Below, in pieces: positions 42,187-42,362 of a stretch of DNA of 42,362 nucleotides. The notes under the pieces were generated by a model. The model saw only the letters and a list, made by a program, of their open reading frames with translations. It had not been told where the DNA came from and made no database searches. Numbering within the stretch: the first letter of the stretch is position 1; every line of letters starts with the position of its first letter. Origin of the DNA: an uncultured Clostridia bacterium (GTDB lineage: Bacteria; Bacillota; Clostridia; UBA1381); contig CANQYQ010000004.1 in the NCBI GenBank assembly GCA_947628155.1, positions 1-42,362 on the forward strand. The letters run 5' to 3'. Made by a program: the position numbers and the translations under genes.

Positions 42187-42362
42187 TTAGTTTATCGAAA
42201 CCGCACTTATCATCGTCGCAAATTCCGCCCGGGTAAGATTTGCCCGCGGATCAAATTCGCCGTTGTCGCGCCCGTTCATAACGCCCTTCATCGTGCAGAA
42301 CATTACGCCGTCCATAGCCCAGTCGGAAATATCCGCGAGATCGGTATAATCAAGCCGTATCG
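42187..42362 (-). CDS. SLH-domain protein, C-terminal fragment
   Basis: 58 codons before the stop (TAA, complement of 42187-42189); the gene continues past the right end. It is a typical S-layer homology repeat: LADISDWAMDGVMFCTMKG, then VMNGRDNGEFDPRANLTRAE and FATMISAV. SLH repeats bind pyruvylated wall polymers and anchor surface proteins. The rest of the protein, and thus its function, is outside the window. Confidence 0.85.
   Translation of the reverse strand, partial: IRLDYTDLADISDWAMDGVMFCTMKGVMNGRDNGEFDPRANLTRAEFATMISAVSIN

Overview
The window looks like a chromosome segment from an anaerobic, spore-forming Clostridia-type Firmicute. The evidence is a mazG - HU - S4 - yabP - yabQ - divIC - S1 cluster in the conserved order, a leucine T-box leader, type III glutamine synthetase, AGGAGG-type ribosome binding sites, some TTG/GTG starts, and recurrent extended -10 promoters (TGTGGTAWAAT). 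Most of the window is moderately GC-rich. The first ~5.8 kb is visibly more AT-rich and looks like the end of a mobile element.

Layout. (1) 1-5.8 kb: a 3'-truncated mobC with a candidate oriT hairpin cluster upstream, a divergent XRE regulator broken by an in-frame stop, a structured leader, and a 1,448-residue secreted BspA-type leucine-rich-repeat protein, closed by a 17-bp terminator hairpin. (2) 5.9-11.6 kb, minus strand: glutamine synthetase III behind a leader attenuator, a degenerate AspRS-like protein, a VanW-family protein and a YkgJ-type cysteine-cluster protein. (3) 11.9-21.4 kb, plus strand: a type IIA topoisomerase pair (ParE/ParC-like), citrate synthase, a TagA/WecG glycosyltransferase, thymidylate kinase, a copper-amine-oxidase-N/DUF5050 secreted protein and an AEC transporter. 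(4) 21.4-23.9 kb: a leucine T-box leader (CUC specifier) in front of a 2-isopropylmalate synthase that is split by an apparent 22-nt deletion. Its second half is fused in frame to a complete AraC-type DNA-binding domain. (5) 23.9-28.1 kb: a secreted alpha-toroid/Ser-Thr-Gly repeat surface protein, an intergenic graveyard with a fragment of the neighbouring ATP-grasp gene and a perfect 20-bp palindrome, an ABM monooxygenase-like protein and the glutathionylspermidine-synthase-like ATP-grasp protein. (6) 28.3-36.8 kb, minus strand: a giant 2-hydroxyacyl-CoA dehydratase activase-like protein, a methyltransferase, a Sua5-type threonylcarbamoyl-AMP synthase, and a GT-C-like membrane protein fused to DUF6273. 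(7) 36.8-40 kb, minus strand: the yab/divIC cluster. (8) 40.2 kb to the end: PAP2 phosphatase, a VanX-type D,D-dipeptidase lipoprotein, a signal-peptide remnant and the C-terminus of an SLH-domain protein.

The most unusual object is the leucine locus. Leucine-tRNA sensing (T-box), a leucine-biosynthetic enzyme whose regulatory domain normally binds leucine, and an AraC-type DNA-binding domain are stacked on one transcript. This suggests an enzyme-derived, amino-acid-responsive transcription factor. Other second-look items are the class II synthetase paralogue lacking the motif 2 arginine, the glnN attenuator, the nonsense-split XRE regulator beside mobC, and the structured leader before the LRR gene. 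No rRNA, tRNA or CRISPR array was seen.
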